Source: JAABRB01 sp963735025
Lineage (GTDB): Bacteria > Pseudomonadota > Gammaproteobacteria > Burkholderiales > SG8-39
DNA length: 64,000 nt
Direction: 5' to 3'
Assembly (NCBI GenBank): GCA_963735025.1
Contig: CAVTJG010000007.1
Span: 85,843 to 149,842 of the forward strand
Under the pieces are notes generated by a model that ran no database searches, was not told the DNA's origin, and worked only from the letters and a program-made list of their open reading frames with translations. Below, in pieces: positions 34,775-43,333 of this stretch. A program made the position numbers and the translations under genes. How positions within the stretch are numbered: the first letter of the stretch is position 1; the number at the start of each line of letters is the position of its first letter.

Positions 34775-37205
34775 ATGCAACCGACACGGTTCAGTTGGTT
34801 CCTTCCTCTCGTGCTGGGCGCGAGTCTTGCGCTGCCGGCCTGGGCGCAGGAGATTCTCCCGTTCCCACCCAAGCCGTCCGGCAGCATCGCCGGGCCGACG
34901 ATGCAGGAGTCGACCTACAGCCCGCTGACGGCCAAGCGCCATCTGCGAAAGGACGCACCGAACATCCTCATCGTGATCATCGACGACGTCGGTCCCGGTC
35001 AGACGGACAGCTACGGCGGCGAGATCCACACGCCGACGCTGAGCCGAATCGCCAAGGAAGGAATCTCCTACAACCGGTTCCACACCACCGCGATGTGCTC
35101 GCCGACGCGCGCAGCGCTGCTGACCGGGCGCAATCATCACCGCGTCGCCAGCGGCCAGATCACCGAGCTTGCGAACGACTGGGATGGCTACATGGGCGTC
35201 ATCCCGAAGAGCAGCGCGACGGTCGCCGAGGTGCTCAAGGACTACGGCTACACACGGGCGCCTGGGGCAAGTGGCACAACTCGCCCGCGGAGCAGACGAC
35301 CGCGGCCGGACCGTTCGACTACTGGCCCACGGGCTACGGCTTCGAGTATTTCTACGGTTTTCTCGCCGGTGAGGCTTCGCAGTACGAGCCGATGCTCGTC
35401 CGGAACACGACCTTCGTCGAGCACCCCCATACCTCCGGCGGCCACGACTACTATCACCTCTCCGAGGACCTTGCCGACGACGCCATCGGCTGGCTGCGCC
35501 AGCACAAGGCACTCGCCCCCGACAAGCCGTTCTTCATGTACTGGGCGAGCGGCGCCTCCCACGGCCCGCACCAGGTCCCGAAGGAATGGGCCGACAAGTA
35601 CAAGGGCAATTTCGACGACGGCTGGGACAACTATCGCGAGCGCGTGTATGAGCGCGCCAAGAAGATGGGCTGGATCCCGCAGAGCGCGAAGCTGACGCCG
35701 CGACCGGCCACCCTTCCGTCGTGGGACTCGATCCCCGACGACGAGAAGCCGTTCCAGCGCCGCCTGATGGAGGTGTTCGCCGGGTTCACCGAGCACGTGG
35801 ACGCACAGGTCGGCCGCATCGTCGACGAAGTCGACCGGCTCGGCTACGGCAAGAACACGCTCGTCCTCTATATCTGGGGCGACAACGGCGCCTCCGCCGA
35901 AGGCCAGAACGGCACGATCAGCGAGCTGCTCGCGCAGAACGGCATTCCGTCGACCACCAAACAGCACATCAAGGCCCTCGACGCGCTCGGTGGCCTCGAC
36001 GTGCTCGGCTCGCCCAAGACCGACAACATGTATCACGCCGGCTGGGCCTGGGCAGGCAGCGTGCCCTACCAGTACACCAAGCTGATCGCCTCGCACTTCG
36101 GCGGCACCCGCAACCCCATGGCCGTGCGCTGGCCCGAAAAGATCAGGCCGGACGCCACGCCGCGCAGCCAGTTCCTGCACGTGAACGACGTCGTCCCGAC
36201 GCTCTACGATATCGTCGGCATCACGCCTCCCAGGGTGGTCAACGGCATTCCGCAGGACCCTTTGACGGGGTGAGCTTCGCCAGGACCTTCGGCGACGCGA
36301 AAGCCGCGGCGGGCAAGAAGACCCAGTACTTCGAGATCATGGGCAGCCGCGCCCTCTACCACGACGGCTGGATCGCGTCCGCTTTCGGCCCGCGCGCGCC
36401 GTGGCTGCCTGGTCTGCCGCCGGGAATCAAGGACTGGACGCCAGAGCAGGACAGGTGGGAGCTCTACAACCTCGCCGACGACTGGTCGCAGGCGAACGAC
36501 CTCGCCGCGAAGATGCCGGCGAAGCTCGCGCAGATGAAGCAGATGTTCCTCGCCGAATTCGCCAAGAACGAGGGGCTGCCCGTCGGCGGCGGCCTCTGGG
36601 TGATGGTGCTTCACCCCGAGTTGCGCCTCACGCCCCCCTACACGTCGTGGACGTTCCCGGGCGCCATCACCCGGACCCCCGAGGTCGCCGCGCCGTCGCT
36701 CGGCAACAAGGCCAACGTCGTCAGCGTCGACGCCGACGTCCCGGCCAACGCAAGCGGCGTGATCTACGCGCTGGGTGGTTTCTCCGGCGGCCTGACCCTT
36801 TACGTGAAGGACGGCGTCCTCGCCTACGAATACAACCTGTTCGAAATGCAGCGCATCCACATCAAGGCGAAGGAGAAGCTGCCCGCGGGCAAGGCGAGGA
36901 TCGAGGTCGAGACCACCTATGTGGAACCCAAGCCGGCCGGCCCGCTCAAGGTGGTCCTGAAAGTGAACGGCAAGGAAGTCGCCTCCGGGGTCGTGCCCGT
37001 CAGCGCACCACTCGCATTCACCGCCAACGACAGCCTCGACTTCGGCGTCGATCTCGGCTCGCCGGTCGGGATCGAGTACTACGACCAGGCGCCGTTCAAG
37101 TTCAACGGCACGATCGAGAACGCGCGCGTGCAGTACCTCGGCACCCCCGCCCAGCAGCAGAAGGAGAAGCTGCATACGGACGGACCGATTCCGTTGACGG
37201 ACTGA
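34775..37205 (+). pseudogene. Arylsulfatase gene disrupted by two single-base frameshifts
   Basis: Full sulfatase coding content split over three frames. Frame 1 from ATG 34775 (signal peptide, VIIDDVGPG, AMCSPTRAALLTGRNHH with Cys108) holds to about 35252; there one base appears missing in TACACACGGG. Frame 2 (YWPTGYGFEYFYGF, GDNGASAEG, SHFGGTRNP) holds to 36261; there one base is missing in GACCCTTTGAC, where GDP-FDGVSF is expected. Frame 3 (FFEIMGSRALYHDGW, C-terminal beta extension) ends at 37205. Every conserved block is present and undecayed, so sequence error or very recent inactivation are both possible. The 3' end is 12 bp before the second propeller gene. Confidence 0.88.
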
Positions 37206-37217
37206 GAGAGAATTTCT

Positions 37218-38837
37218 ATGACACGCTCCGGAATCTTCAAGCTCGCGGGACTCGTGATCGTCATCGTCCTCGCGATCATCGTCTACCGCCTGGCCGGGAC
37301 GGTCATCGGCGCGAAGGTCGAACAGCACGTCGCGAAAATCGGCCTCACTCCGAATCAGGTCGCCGCCAACGGCCCGCTGCCGGGCGACGTGACCCTCTAC
37401 GCGAAAGAGCTCGCCTGCCAGCAGAAAGTCTCGACGCCGGGCTACTACTCCTCTCTCAACGGCGCGGAGATCTCCGACGCCGAGCGCAGCGGGATCTTCC
37501 CCTGCGCCAGCTTTCTCGGCTCGCGCACCGGTTCGAACAGCGTCTTCGCCTGGCGCAGCGCCGACGACTACCCGGGCATCTCCTACATCAACAACCGCAA
37601 GCCGGGCGAGCTCTACATCGTCGGCGGAGAATATCCGACGCTCGAGGACCCCAACATGGCCGGGCCCTTCGTCGCCAAGGCCGACGCGACAACCGGCAAG
37701 CAGATCTGGCGGACGTACCTCGACAACCTGAATGCCTCGGGCCACTGGATCGGCAATGCCAACCTCAACATCCTCGATAACGGCAACATCGCCTTCGCCT
37801 GGTCGAACCAGATCGTTCTGATCGACGGCGACACCGGCTTGATCCTGAAGCGCAACACCTTGCCCAACGGCCCGGCGCCAGTGGCGGACGTGAATTTCAA
37901 GCATCTGACGGTCGCCCCCGACCGCACGCTAATCCTGAAGGACCAGACCCGGCCGACCGGCTGCAATCTGCAGGGCACGGTAGCGATCATCGTGTGCGCC
38001 GAGAAGGGCATGAAGCAGCCGAACTCGATCCTGGTGGCGGTGGACCCCGACACGCTGGAAATCCTCGACCAGCTGCCGCTGCCCGAACCGTCGACCGTGC
38101 CACACGCGATCACGATGTTCGACGGCAAGATCGCCATCTACATCGGCTACAACGAAAGCGCCGGGCGCGCGTTCTGGGACCCAGCGGCGAAGAAACTGTC
38201 GATGGACGATTCCTGGGTGCTGCACCCGATGCAGAAAGGCCAGACCAGCGCCACCGCGCCGAGCCTGATCGGCGACTGGGTCGGCTTCCAGCTGAACGGC
38301 ATCGGGAGCGAGACGATCTCTTCGAGCATCGTGGTCGCGAGCCAGAGGGACGCGACGAAAACGAAGATCGTCTTCCCGTTCGGCGAGATCAAGAAGGGCG
38401 AATGGAGCTTCGCGCCGCCGAAGGCCGGTGCCGACCCCGAGAACAGCATGATCTACTCGGCCGACGCGGGCCTGCGCAAGGTCGCTGGCATCAAGCTCGA
38501 CCAGGCCACCGGGGATCTCAAGGTGATGTTCGTGCTCGACGACGCCAGCACCACCTTCCAGCCGCTGATCGGGCCGCCGGACAAGCGCGTGCTGCTGCTG
38601 ACCAACATGAAGCAGAACATCGCGAAAGAGCCGGCCAAGGCGGCGCTGTTCACCGCCAACTACAAGGAGCAGCTCACCTGGCGCGACGCCGCGACCGGCA
38701 AGCTCATCGCCGAGTCCGATTTCTTCGAGCCCTTGTCGATCAACGGGCTCACGCCACCGGGATTTGGCGGGCGGATCTACTTCCCGACCGCGGTCGGCAA
38801 GGGTTTTTACGTGCTTCAGGTCATGCCGAAGCGCTGA
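37218..38837 (+). CDS. Membrane-anchored PQQ-like beta-propeller protein (copy B)
   Basis: 539 aa, ATG 37218 after GAGAGAA. Colinear with the protein at 33134 and very similar (same DYPGISYINNRKPGELYIVG, KQIWRTYLDNLNASGHWIGN and GFGGR-YFPTAVGKGFYVLQ segments), including the N-terminal anchor. It differs mainly in lacking a few residues at the C-terminus and in a run of substitutions in the 230-330 region. The two copies bracket the frameshifted sulfatase, so the propeller/sulfatase pair looks like one functional unit that was partly duplicated. Substrate unknown. Confidence 0.85.
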   Translation: MTRSGIFKLAGLVIVIVLAIIVYRLAGTVIGAKVEQHVAKIGLTPNQVAANGPLPGDVTLYAKELACQQKVSTPGYYSSLNGAEISDAERSGIFPCASFLGSRTGSNSVFAWRSADDYPGISYINNRKPGELYIVGGEYPTLEDPNMAGPFVAKADATTGKQIWRTYLDNLNASGHWIGNANLNILDNGNIAFAWSNQIVLIDGDTGLILKRNTLPNGPAPVADVNFKHLTVAPDRTLILKDQTRPTGCNLQGTVAIIVCAEKGMKQPNSILVAVDPDTLEILDQLPLPEPSTVPHAITMFDGKIAIYIGYNESAGRAFWDPAAKKLSMDDSWVLHPMQKGQTSATAPSLIGDWVGFQLNGIGSETISSSIVVASQRDATKTKIVFPFGEIKKGEWSFAPPKAGADPENSMIYSADAGLRKVAGIKLDQATGDLKVMFVLDDASTTFQPLIGPPDKRVLLLTNMKQNIAKEPAKAALFTANYKEQLTWRDAATGKLIAESDFFEPLSINGLTPPGFGGRIYFPTAVGKGFYVLQVMPKR

Positions 38838-38877
38838 TCGCCGGTTTCCGGCTCATTCACATGAAAGAGGGCAACAG

Positions 38878-39411
38878 ATGACAACGCGACGCAAGTTCAT
38901 GACCGCGGCCGTACTGATGGCGGCGGCGTTCCCGCTCGCTTCCGGGCTGAACCCGGCGAACGCGGCGGAGAGCAAGGTTCAGCTGATGTTCGTACAGACC
39001 GCCGACGATTTCAAGGCGGACGCCAAGAGCCTGCGGCTGGTCAACGTGGCCAAGCAAACGATCTATTTCGCGGATCGGCCCGTGCGCGTTGCCGGGCACA
39101 TCACGTTGCCCAACTACCTGAAGGAATGGACTGCTGCCGCCGGACCGGAGAATTTCAGCAAGGACCCGCCCAACGCGACCCTGTCGGTGTACGAGCCGGG
39201 CAAAAACGAGAACGCGCTGACCGTGGTCGAGATCAGCAATCCGGTCGTCGACGGCAAGGATCTCGTCTACAACTACCGGCTGATCGAGGGCACGATGCCC
39301 AGTAACGGCGGCGCAACCGCATTGTTCATCGACTGGATCGGCCCGGGCGGCGGTGTCGGCGTCGGTTTTCACGGCGTGGGTGTCGGTGCTCGCGGGGTCG
39401 GCCGGCGGTAG
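38878..39411 (+). CDS. Tat-exported FVQN-domain protein with glycine-rich tail
   Basis: 177 aa. ATG 38878 gives MTTRRKFMTAAVLMAAAFPL, a twin-arginine signal. The domain holds LMFVQTADDF, IYFADRPVRVAGHI, LPNYLKEWTAAAGPENFSKD and PPNATLSVYEPGKN, matching the 3726 protein, the 43334 protein and the remnant at 4864. Instead of the AGxARR end found in the others it has a Gly/Val repeat tail (GPGGGVGVGFHGVGVGARGV). It lies 40 bp after the second propeller gene and probably belongs to the same transcript. Confidence 0.8.
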   Translation: MTTRRKFMTAAVLMAAAFPLASGLNPANAAESKVQLMFVQTADDFKADAKSLRLVNVAKQTIYFADRPVRVAGHITLPNYLKEWTAAAGPENFSKDPPNATLSVYEPGKNENALTVVEISNPVVDGKDLVYNYRLIEGTMPSNGGATALFIDWIGPGGGVGVGFHGVGVGARGVGRR

Positions 39412-39522
39412 CCTGCCCGCGCAGCGGGAAACCGGCGCGGCTTTCGCCGTTACTAGCCCAACCGCGAGTGCACGAGCACGGGAACGCAACCACAAAGGCA
39501 CCTACACAGAGGAGAGTGAGCC

Positions 39523-40443
39523 ATGAGGATTCTGCCTACGCTTGTCGCAACAATGATCGTTCTCGGCGTACCATCCGCCGCCCTCGCCCAGTCAAAGGCC
39601 GACACCACTGCCGTCAAGGCAGTTCAGATCACCGCCGCACGCAAGGCCAACGCCGAGCTGATGCGCAAGTACACCTGGCACACCCGCATCGAGCTCTACA
39701 TGCAGGGCCAGATCAAGGACACCCGGATCGAGCTGGTCAGCTATGGGCCGGACGGCAAGCTTCAGCGCACCGTGCTGAACGACCAGCACGCGAACATGCC
39801 CATCGGATTTCTCAGGCGGGCGATCGCTGAGAACGAGGCAAAGGAGCTGGAGACCTACCTGAAGGGGCTGCAAGGGATGCTCGAGCAGTACACGCTTCCC
39901 ACCGCCGGGAAGGTGCTCGACTTCATGAACCAGGCACAGGTCATGGGCCCGAACGCGGGCGGCGAGGTCGAGATGACCGGGCACGGCGTGGTGGTCCCGG
40001 GCGACACCTTCTCGGTGTGGTCCGACGCGCGCAGCCGGCAGACGCGGAAGGTCGTGGTGTCCTCCACCTTCCAGGGCGATCTCGTGAACCTCACGGCCAC
40101 GTTCCAGACCCTCGCGAGCAAGCTCACCTACGTCGCGTTCGCCGAGGTGACCGTGCCCGCAAAGCAGATCGTCCTGAAGGCGCAGAACTACGACTTCCTG
40201 CGGCCCGAGCCCGTGATGGCTTCGGCGCCGCCTCCCCCTCCGCCCGCGCCTAAGCCGATGGCCCCTCCGCGCGCTCCGCACACGACAGGATCGGTGCCGA
40301 TCGGAACGGTCGTGTCGACAGTGCCGGCAGGCTGCGCGGCAACCGAGATCGGCGGCGTCCAGTACTTCAAGTGCGCGTCCGGGGACTATTACCGGGCCGC
40401 GGTCCAGGGCGGTAACCTCGTCTACATGTCGACGAAGCCCTGA
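39523..40443 (+). CDS. Exported two-domain protein with C-terminal YYR domain
   Basis: 306 aa. The signal peptide ends ALAQ. Residues about 30-225 form an unrecognised domain (RKANAELMRKYTWHTRIELY, GQIKDTRIELVSYGPDGKLQ, FQGDLVNLTATFQTLASKLT), followed by a proline-rich linker (about 233-255) and a YYR domain (GSVPIGTVVSTVPAGC, GGVQYFKCASGDYYRAAVQG, LVYMSTKP). The N-terminal part recalls LolA-fold proteins as do the DUF2092 proteins, without clear motif identity. ATG 39523, GAGAGTGAG upstream. Confidence 0.78.
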   Translation: MRILPTLVATMIVLGVPSAALAQSKADTTAVKAVQITAARKANAELMRKYTWHTRIELYMQGQIKDTRIELVSYGPDGKLQRTVLNDQHANMPIGFLRRAIAENEAKELETYLKGLQGMLEQYTLPTAGKVLDFMNQAQVMGPNAGGEVEMTGHGVVVPGDTFSVWSDARSRQTRKVVVSSTFQGDLVNLTATFQTLASKLTYVAFAEVTVPAKQIVLKAQNYDFLRPEPVMASAPPPPPPAPKPMAPPRAPHTTGSVPIGTVVSTVPAGCAATEIGGVQYFKCASGDYYRAAVQGGNLVYMSTKP

Positions 40444-40460
40444 GCCGCTATAGTCGGAGC

Positions 40461-41531
40461 ATGGCGGTGCTAGTGCGGAGTGCTGCACTCGTTGTGGCGA
40501 TGGCGATGTCCGGTTGCGCGTGGCTCGGGCCGGACATCGTGCGCTCGGGGCGTCCGGCGTACAACGACGCGATCCTTGCGACCAGCGACGAGCAGCTGCT
40601 GCAGAACATCGTCCGCACGCGCTTCATCGACAGCATCGGGTTCCTCGCGGTGTCCTCGGTCACCGCCAATGTTTCCGTGAGCGCGACCGGCGGGGTGGAG
40701 CTCGGCTTCGGCACCACGTCCAATTATGCAGGCAATCTCGTGCCGTTCACCGGGACGGTGCGGACCGAGCAGAACCCGACGATTTCCTACACGCCCGTCG
40801 CGGGAGATCATCTGCTGCGGCAATTGGCCGCCGAAGTGCCGATCGAAATGGCCATCCTGATTGTCAACAGCGCGCACGCGCACGGCCTAGCGTGGCTCAC
40901 CATCGTGCGACGGGTGAACAACCTGCGCAACCCGGACTTTCCGGAACCCCCATCGAACGTCGTCGATCCGCGGTTCGAGGAGGTGGCAATGCTGGCGGGC
41001 GCGCTGCAGCGCCGGGGCGTGCTCTACTGGGTGCGCCTCGCGGGCGCGCAGAGCGGCCACGCGGTGGTCCTGCACACCTACTCGCCAACCAGCTCCCGCG
41101 AAGTGGCGAGGCTCCTCGACCTGCTCGGGATCAAGCATCCCGAGCGCGAAGGCGACGACATCGTGATCCCGGTCCAGCTGTCGGTCGGCACGCCCACGCC
41201 CGGAGCGATCGCCATCGAGACGCGATCCCTGCTCGATCTCATGCGACTCGCGGCGGCGAGCATCGATCTGCCGCCCGGGACACGCGGCGCAGCGCACTTT
41301 CCGGCGCCGGGCCCGGCGGGTCGGGGCATCCACATCAGGACTTCGACCACTGCCCCATCCGAGCCGCGGGTGGCCGTACAGTATCGCGGCCGCTGGTACT
41401 ACATCGACGACGACGACGACGCGAGCAAGCAGTGGTTCATGATGTTGCAGGCGCTCGTCACGGCGCAACTGCCGGGCGGATCGTCCGGCACGGCACCCGT
41501 GCTCACGATCCCGGTGACCGGCAGGCGCTGA
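40461..41531 (+). CDS. Lipoprotein of unknown function
   Basis: 356 aa. The lipobox is AMSGC at residues 15-19. The mature protein carries YNDAILATSDEQLLQNIVRT, a long region of beta-prone sequence (SVTANVSVSATGGVELGFGT), a helical middle part and a C-terminal VAVQYRGRWYYIDDDDDASK segment with an acidic run. I recognise the general type (proteobacterial hypothetical lipoproteins) but no named domain. It starts 17 bp after the YYR-domain gene at 39523 and ends before the promoter dyad at 41596. Confidence 0.78.
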   Translation: MAVLVRSAALVVAMAMSGCAWLGPDIVRSGRPAYNDAILATSDEQLLQNIVRTRFIDSIGFLAVSSVTANVSVSATGGVELGFGTTSNYAGNLVPFTGTVRTEQNPTISYTPVAGDHLLRQLAAEVPIEMAILIVNSAHAHGLAWLTIVRRVNNLRNPDFPEPPSNVVDPRFEEVAMLAGALQRRGVLYWVRLAGAQSGHAVVLHTYSPTSSREVARLLDLLGIKHPEREGDDIVIPVQLSVGTPTPGAIAIETRSLLDLMRLAAASIDLPPGTRGAAHFPAPGPAGRGIHIRTSTTAPSEPRVAVQYRGRWYYIDDDDDASKQWFMMLQALVTAQLPGGSSGTAPVLTIPVTGRR

Positions 41532-41595
41532 AACGTTGCAGCACGACGCTTGGTCGGTCGATTCCGTCAGACGTCTGCGCTTCCGTAACACCAAG

Positions 41596-41631
41596 GTCGT
41601 ATTTCGCGCGCCTGCGGGGCGGGGAATACTC
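41596..41631 (+). promoter_or_regulatory. GTCGTATT-N20-GAATACTC promoter dyad
   Basis: Exact consensus in both halves (41596-41603, 41624-41631), 20 bp apart; left flank GTAACACCAAG identical to the 23742 site. It ends 5 bp before GTG 41637 but 41 bp before GTG 41673, and the latter matches the spacing at other sites. Confidence 0.65.
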
Positions 41632-41636
41632 TAGAC

Positions 41637-42023
41637 GTGTTGGCACCGCGACAAGAAGGACCGGGACTGCATGTGCTGCTCGTCGACGACGACGATTCAC
41701 TGCGGCGGGCGCTCGCGCGGACGATCCGTATGGCGGGTTTCGAGGTCGAAGCGTTCGCGTCGGTGGAAGCCTTGCTTGCCCGCGGCGTTCCGGAGCACGG
41801 CGTGTGTCTCGTGCTGGACGTGGACCTGCCCGGCATTGACGGCATCGCCCTGAAGCGGAAGCTCATCGCTGCACATCGCGACGTCCCGACGATCTTCATC
41901 ACCGCTCTCCCGTCCGCGGAAGTGAGCGAACCGCTCGCCGTCCTCGCGCCGGTGGCAGTCCTCTACAAGCCGTTCAACAAGGACGACCTGCTCCAGGCGA
42001 TCGGGCGGGCAGCGTCGCACTGA
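41637..42023 (+). CDS. Single-domain response-regulator receiver protein (FixJ-like)
   Basis: Up to 128 aa. A receiver domain only: LHVLLVDDDDSLRRALARTI, phospho-acceptor Asp in VLDVDLPGIDG, conserved Thr in IFITALP and Lys in YKPF. It has no output domain, so it acts by protein contacts or as a phosphate sink. The start may be GTG 41673 rather than 41637, since the promoter dyad ends at 41631. Its sequence type resembles the receiver fused to the LuxR-type regulator at 17603 and its gene has the same dyad, which suggests feedback on that system. Confidence 0.88.
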   Translation: MLAPRQEGPGLHVLLVDDDDSLRRALARTIRMAGFEVEAFASVEALLARGVPEHGVCLVLDVDLPGIDGIALKRKLIAAHRDVPTIFITALPSAEVSEPLAVLAPVAVLYKPFNKDDLLQAIGRAASH

Positions 42024-42047
42024 AACACCCTTGACGGAGCAAGAGCC

Positions 42048-42818
42048 GTGAATATGTTGAAAGGAAGAAGCGTGTCGCGCTCCCTGCTTGCCGCCGCCCT
42101 GCTCGTTGCAGCATCGGCATCGGCACAGCCCACCAGCGTCGACCCCGAGGCCGAAAACCTGCTGAAAGCGTCGACCGCTTTTCTCGCGGGCCAGAAGCGA
42201 TTCAGCGTGGATGCGCGAACGACGATCGAGGTGGTGCTCCAGTCGGGGCAGAAGCTGCAGTTCGACAGCGCGGCGCGGCTCTCGATTCAGCGCCCGAACC
42301 GACTCCGGGGCGAGCGCCGCGGCGACGTCGTCGATCAGATCTTCTACTACGACGGGAAGTCGCTCACGCTGTACAACCCGGGGCAGCGCTATTACGCGAC
42401 CGTCGCGGCGCCCGATAACCTGGAAGCAATGCTCAATTTCGCGCGAAATTCGCTCGATCTCGACGCGCCTGCCGGGGACCTGCTTTACGGGAACGCATTC
42501 GAAATCGTGATGGACGGCGTCACTTCCGGATTCGTGGTCGGCAAGAGCGTAGTGGAGGGCGCGCGCTGCGACCACCTCGCTTTCCGTGGCGCCGATGTCG
42601 ACTGGCAGATCTGGATCCAGGAGGGCAAGCAGCCGTTGCCGCGCAAGTACGTCATCACCTCGCGCGCGATCGCCGGTGGACCCCAGTTCACCGTCGTGAT
42701 GACGAAGTGGGATCTGGCGCCGAAATTCGCCAATCAGCTGTTCGAGTTCACGCCGCCCAAGGACGCGAAGAAGGTCAACTTCCTGGCGCTCGAGAAGAAC
42801 AGCCCCCCGTCCCGGTGA
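42048..42818 (+). CDS. DUF2092 family periplasmic protein (copy 3)
   Basis: 256 aa, GTG 42048 after GGAGCAAGAG (or ATG 42054). Signal peptide ends ASAQ. It is closest to copy 1 at 2395: EVVLQSGQKLQFDSAARLSI, QRPNRLRGERRGDVVDQIFY, YDGKSLTLYNPGQRYYATVA and CDHLAFRGADVDWQIWIQEG are shared almost word for word. The order DUF2092, YYR protein, FVQN-containing protein is repeated here. It begins 24 bp after the receiver gene. Confidence 0.87.
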   Translation: MNMLKGRSVSRSLLAAALLVAASASAQPTSVDPEAENLLKASTAFLAGQKRFSVDARTTIEVVLQSGQKLQFDSAARLSIQRPNRLRGERRGDVVDQIFYYDGKSLTLYNPGQRYYATVAAPDNLEAMLNFARNSLDLDAPAGDLLYGNAFEIVMDGVTSGFVVGKSVVEGARCDHLAFRGADVDWQIWIQEGKQPLPRKYVITSRAIAGGPQFTVVMTKWDLAPKFANQLFEFTPPKDAKKVNFLALEKNSPPSR

Positions 42819-42835
42819 GTACCAAGGAGAATGTC

Positions 42836-43261
42836 ATGACCAAGCCACTAAAACTGCTGGCGCTCGGCGCATCCCTGCCGGTACTGATGCTGGTCGACCT
42901 GTCGCCCGAGACGCCGCTCGGTGTAGATTTTGCGCCGAAGGTAATGGCGATCGTCGGCGCGCCCCTCACGCCCGGTTCCGTTGCGGGCGTGGCGCGCCGC
43001 ACGACTCGCCGCGCCGTGGCGGTGAGCGCGACTTCCGCGGCTGCCGCATCGAGCGCGGCGGCGGCCTCTGCCCCGCCTCCGCCGCCACCTCCTCAGCAAT
43101 CGACCGGACCAGTGCCGATCGGAACGGTCGTGTCGACCCTTCCGCCGGGTTGCGTCGCAACGGCAATCAACGGGATCGAGTACTTCAATTGCGCACCCGG
43201 CGTCTACTACCGGGCCGCGTTCCAGAGCAACAACCTCGTCTACGTGGCGACGCAGCCCTGA
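42836..43261 (+). CDS. Small exported protein with Ala linker and YYR domain (copy 4)
   Basis: 141 aa. ATG 42836 follows AAGGAGAATG. The signal region to about residue 22 is followed by AIVGAPLTPGSVAGVARRTT, an Ala/Ser run, a proline run and the YYR domain (GPVPIGTVVSTLPPGC, NGIEYFNCAPGVYYRAAFQS, LVYVATQP). It has the same layout as the 3207 protein. It ends 72 bp before the fusion gene at 43334, whose promoter region contains a perfect TATAAT. Confidence 0.78.
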   Translation: MTKPLKLLALGASLPVLMLVDLSPETPLGVDFAPKVMAIVGAPLTPGSVAGVARRTTRRAVAVSATSAAAASSAAAASAPPPPPPPQQSTGPVPIGTVVSTLPPGCVATAINGIEYFNCAPGVYYRAAFQSNNLVYVATQP

Positions 43262-43290
43262 CGCGCCGCAGTATCGTTGATGCAGTGCGG

Positions 43291-43296
43291 TATAAT
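43291..43296 (+). promoter_or_regulatory. TATAAT -10 element
   Basis: Consensus TATAAT 37 bp ahead of the 43334 start; the -35 region is weak. It would give the fusion gene a leader of about 30 nt, uncoupled from the dyad-controlled unit upstream. Confidence 0.35.
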
Positions 43297-43333
43297 CGCC
43301 CCCTTCGGAGTCGCAAGGCTCCACGGAGGGTTC

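Noticed and set aside
33418..36273. A 951-codon plus-strand frame across the first propeller and the sulfatase
   Set aside because: Its first 600 or so residues are out-of-frame shadow of the propeller gene; only the part from about 35255 is real, as the middle segment of the frameshifted sulfatase.
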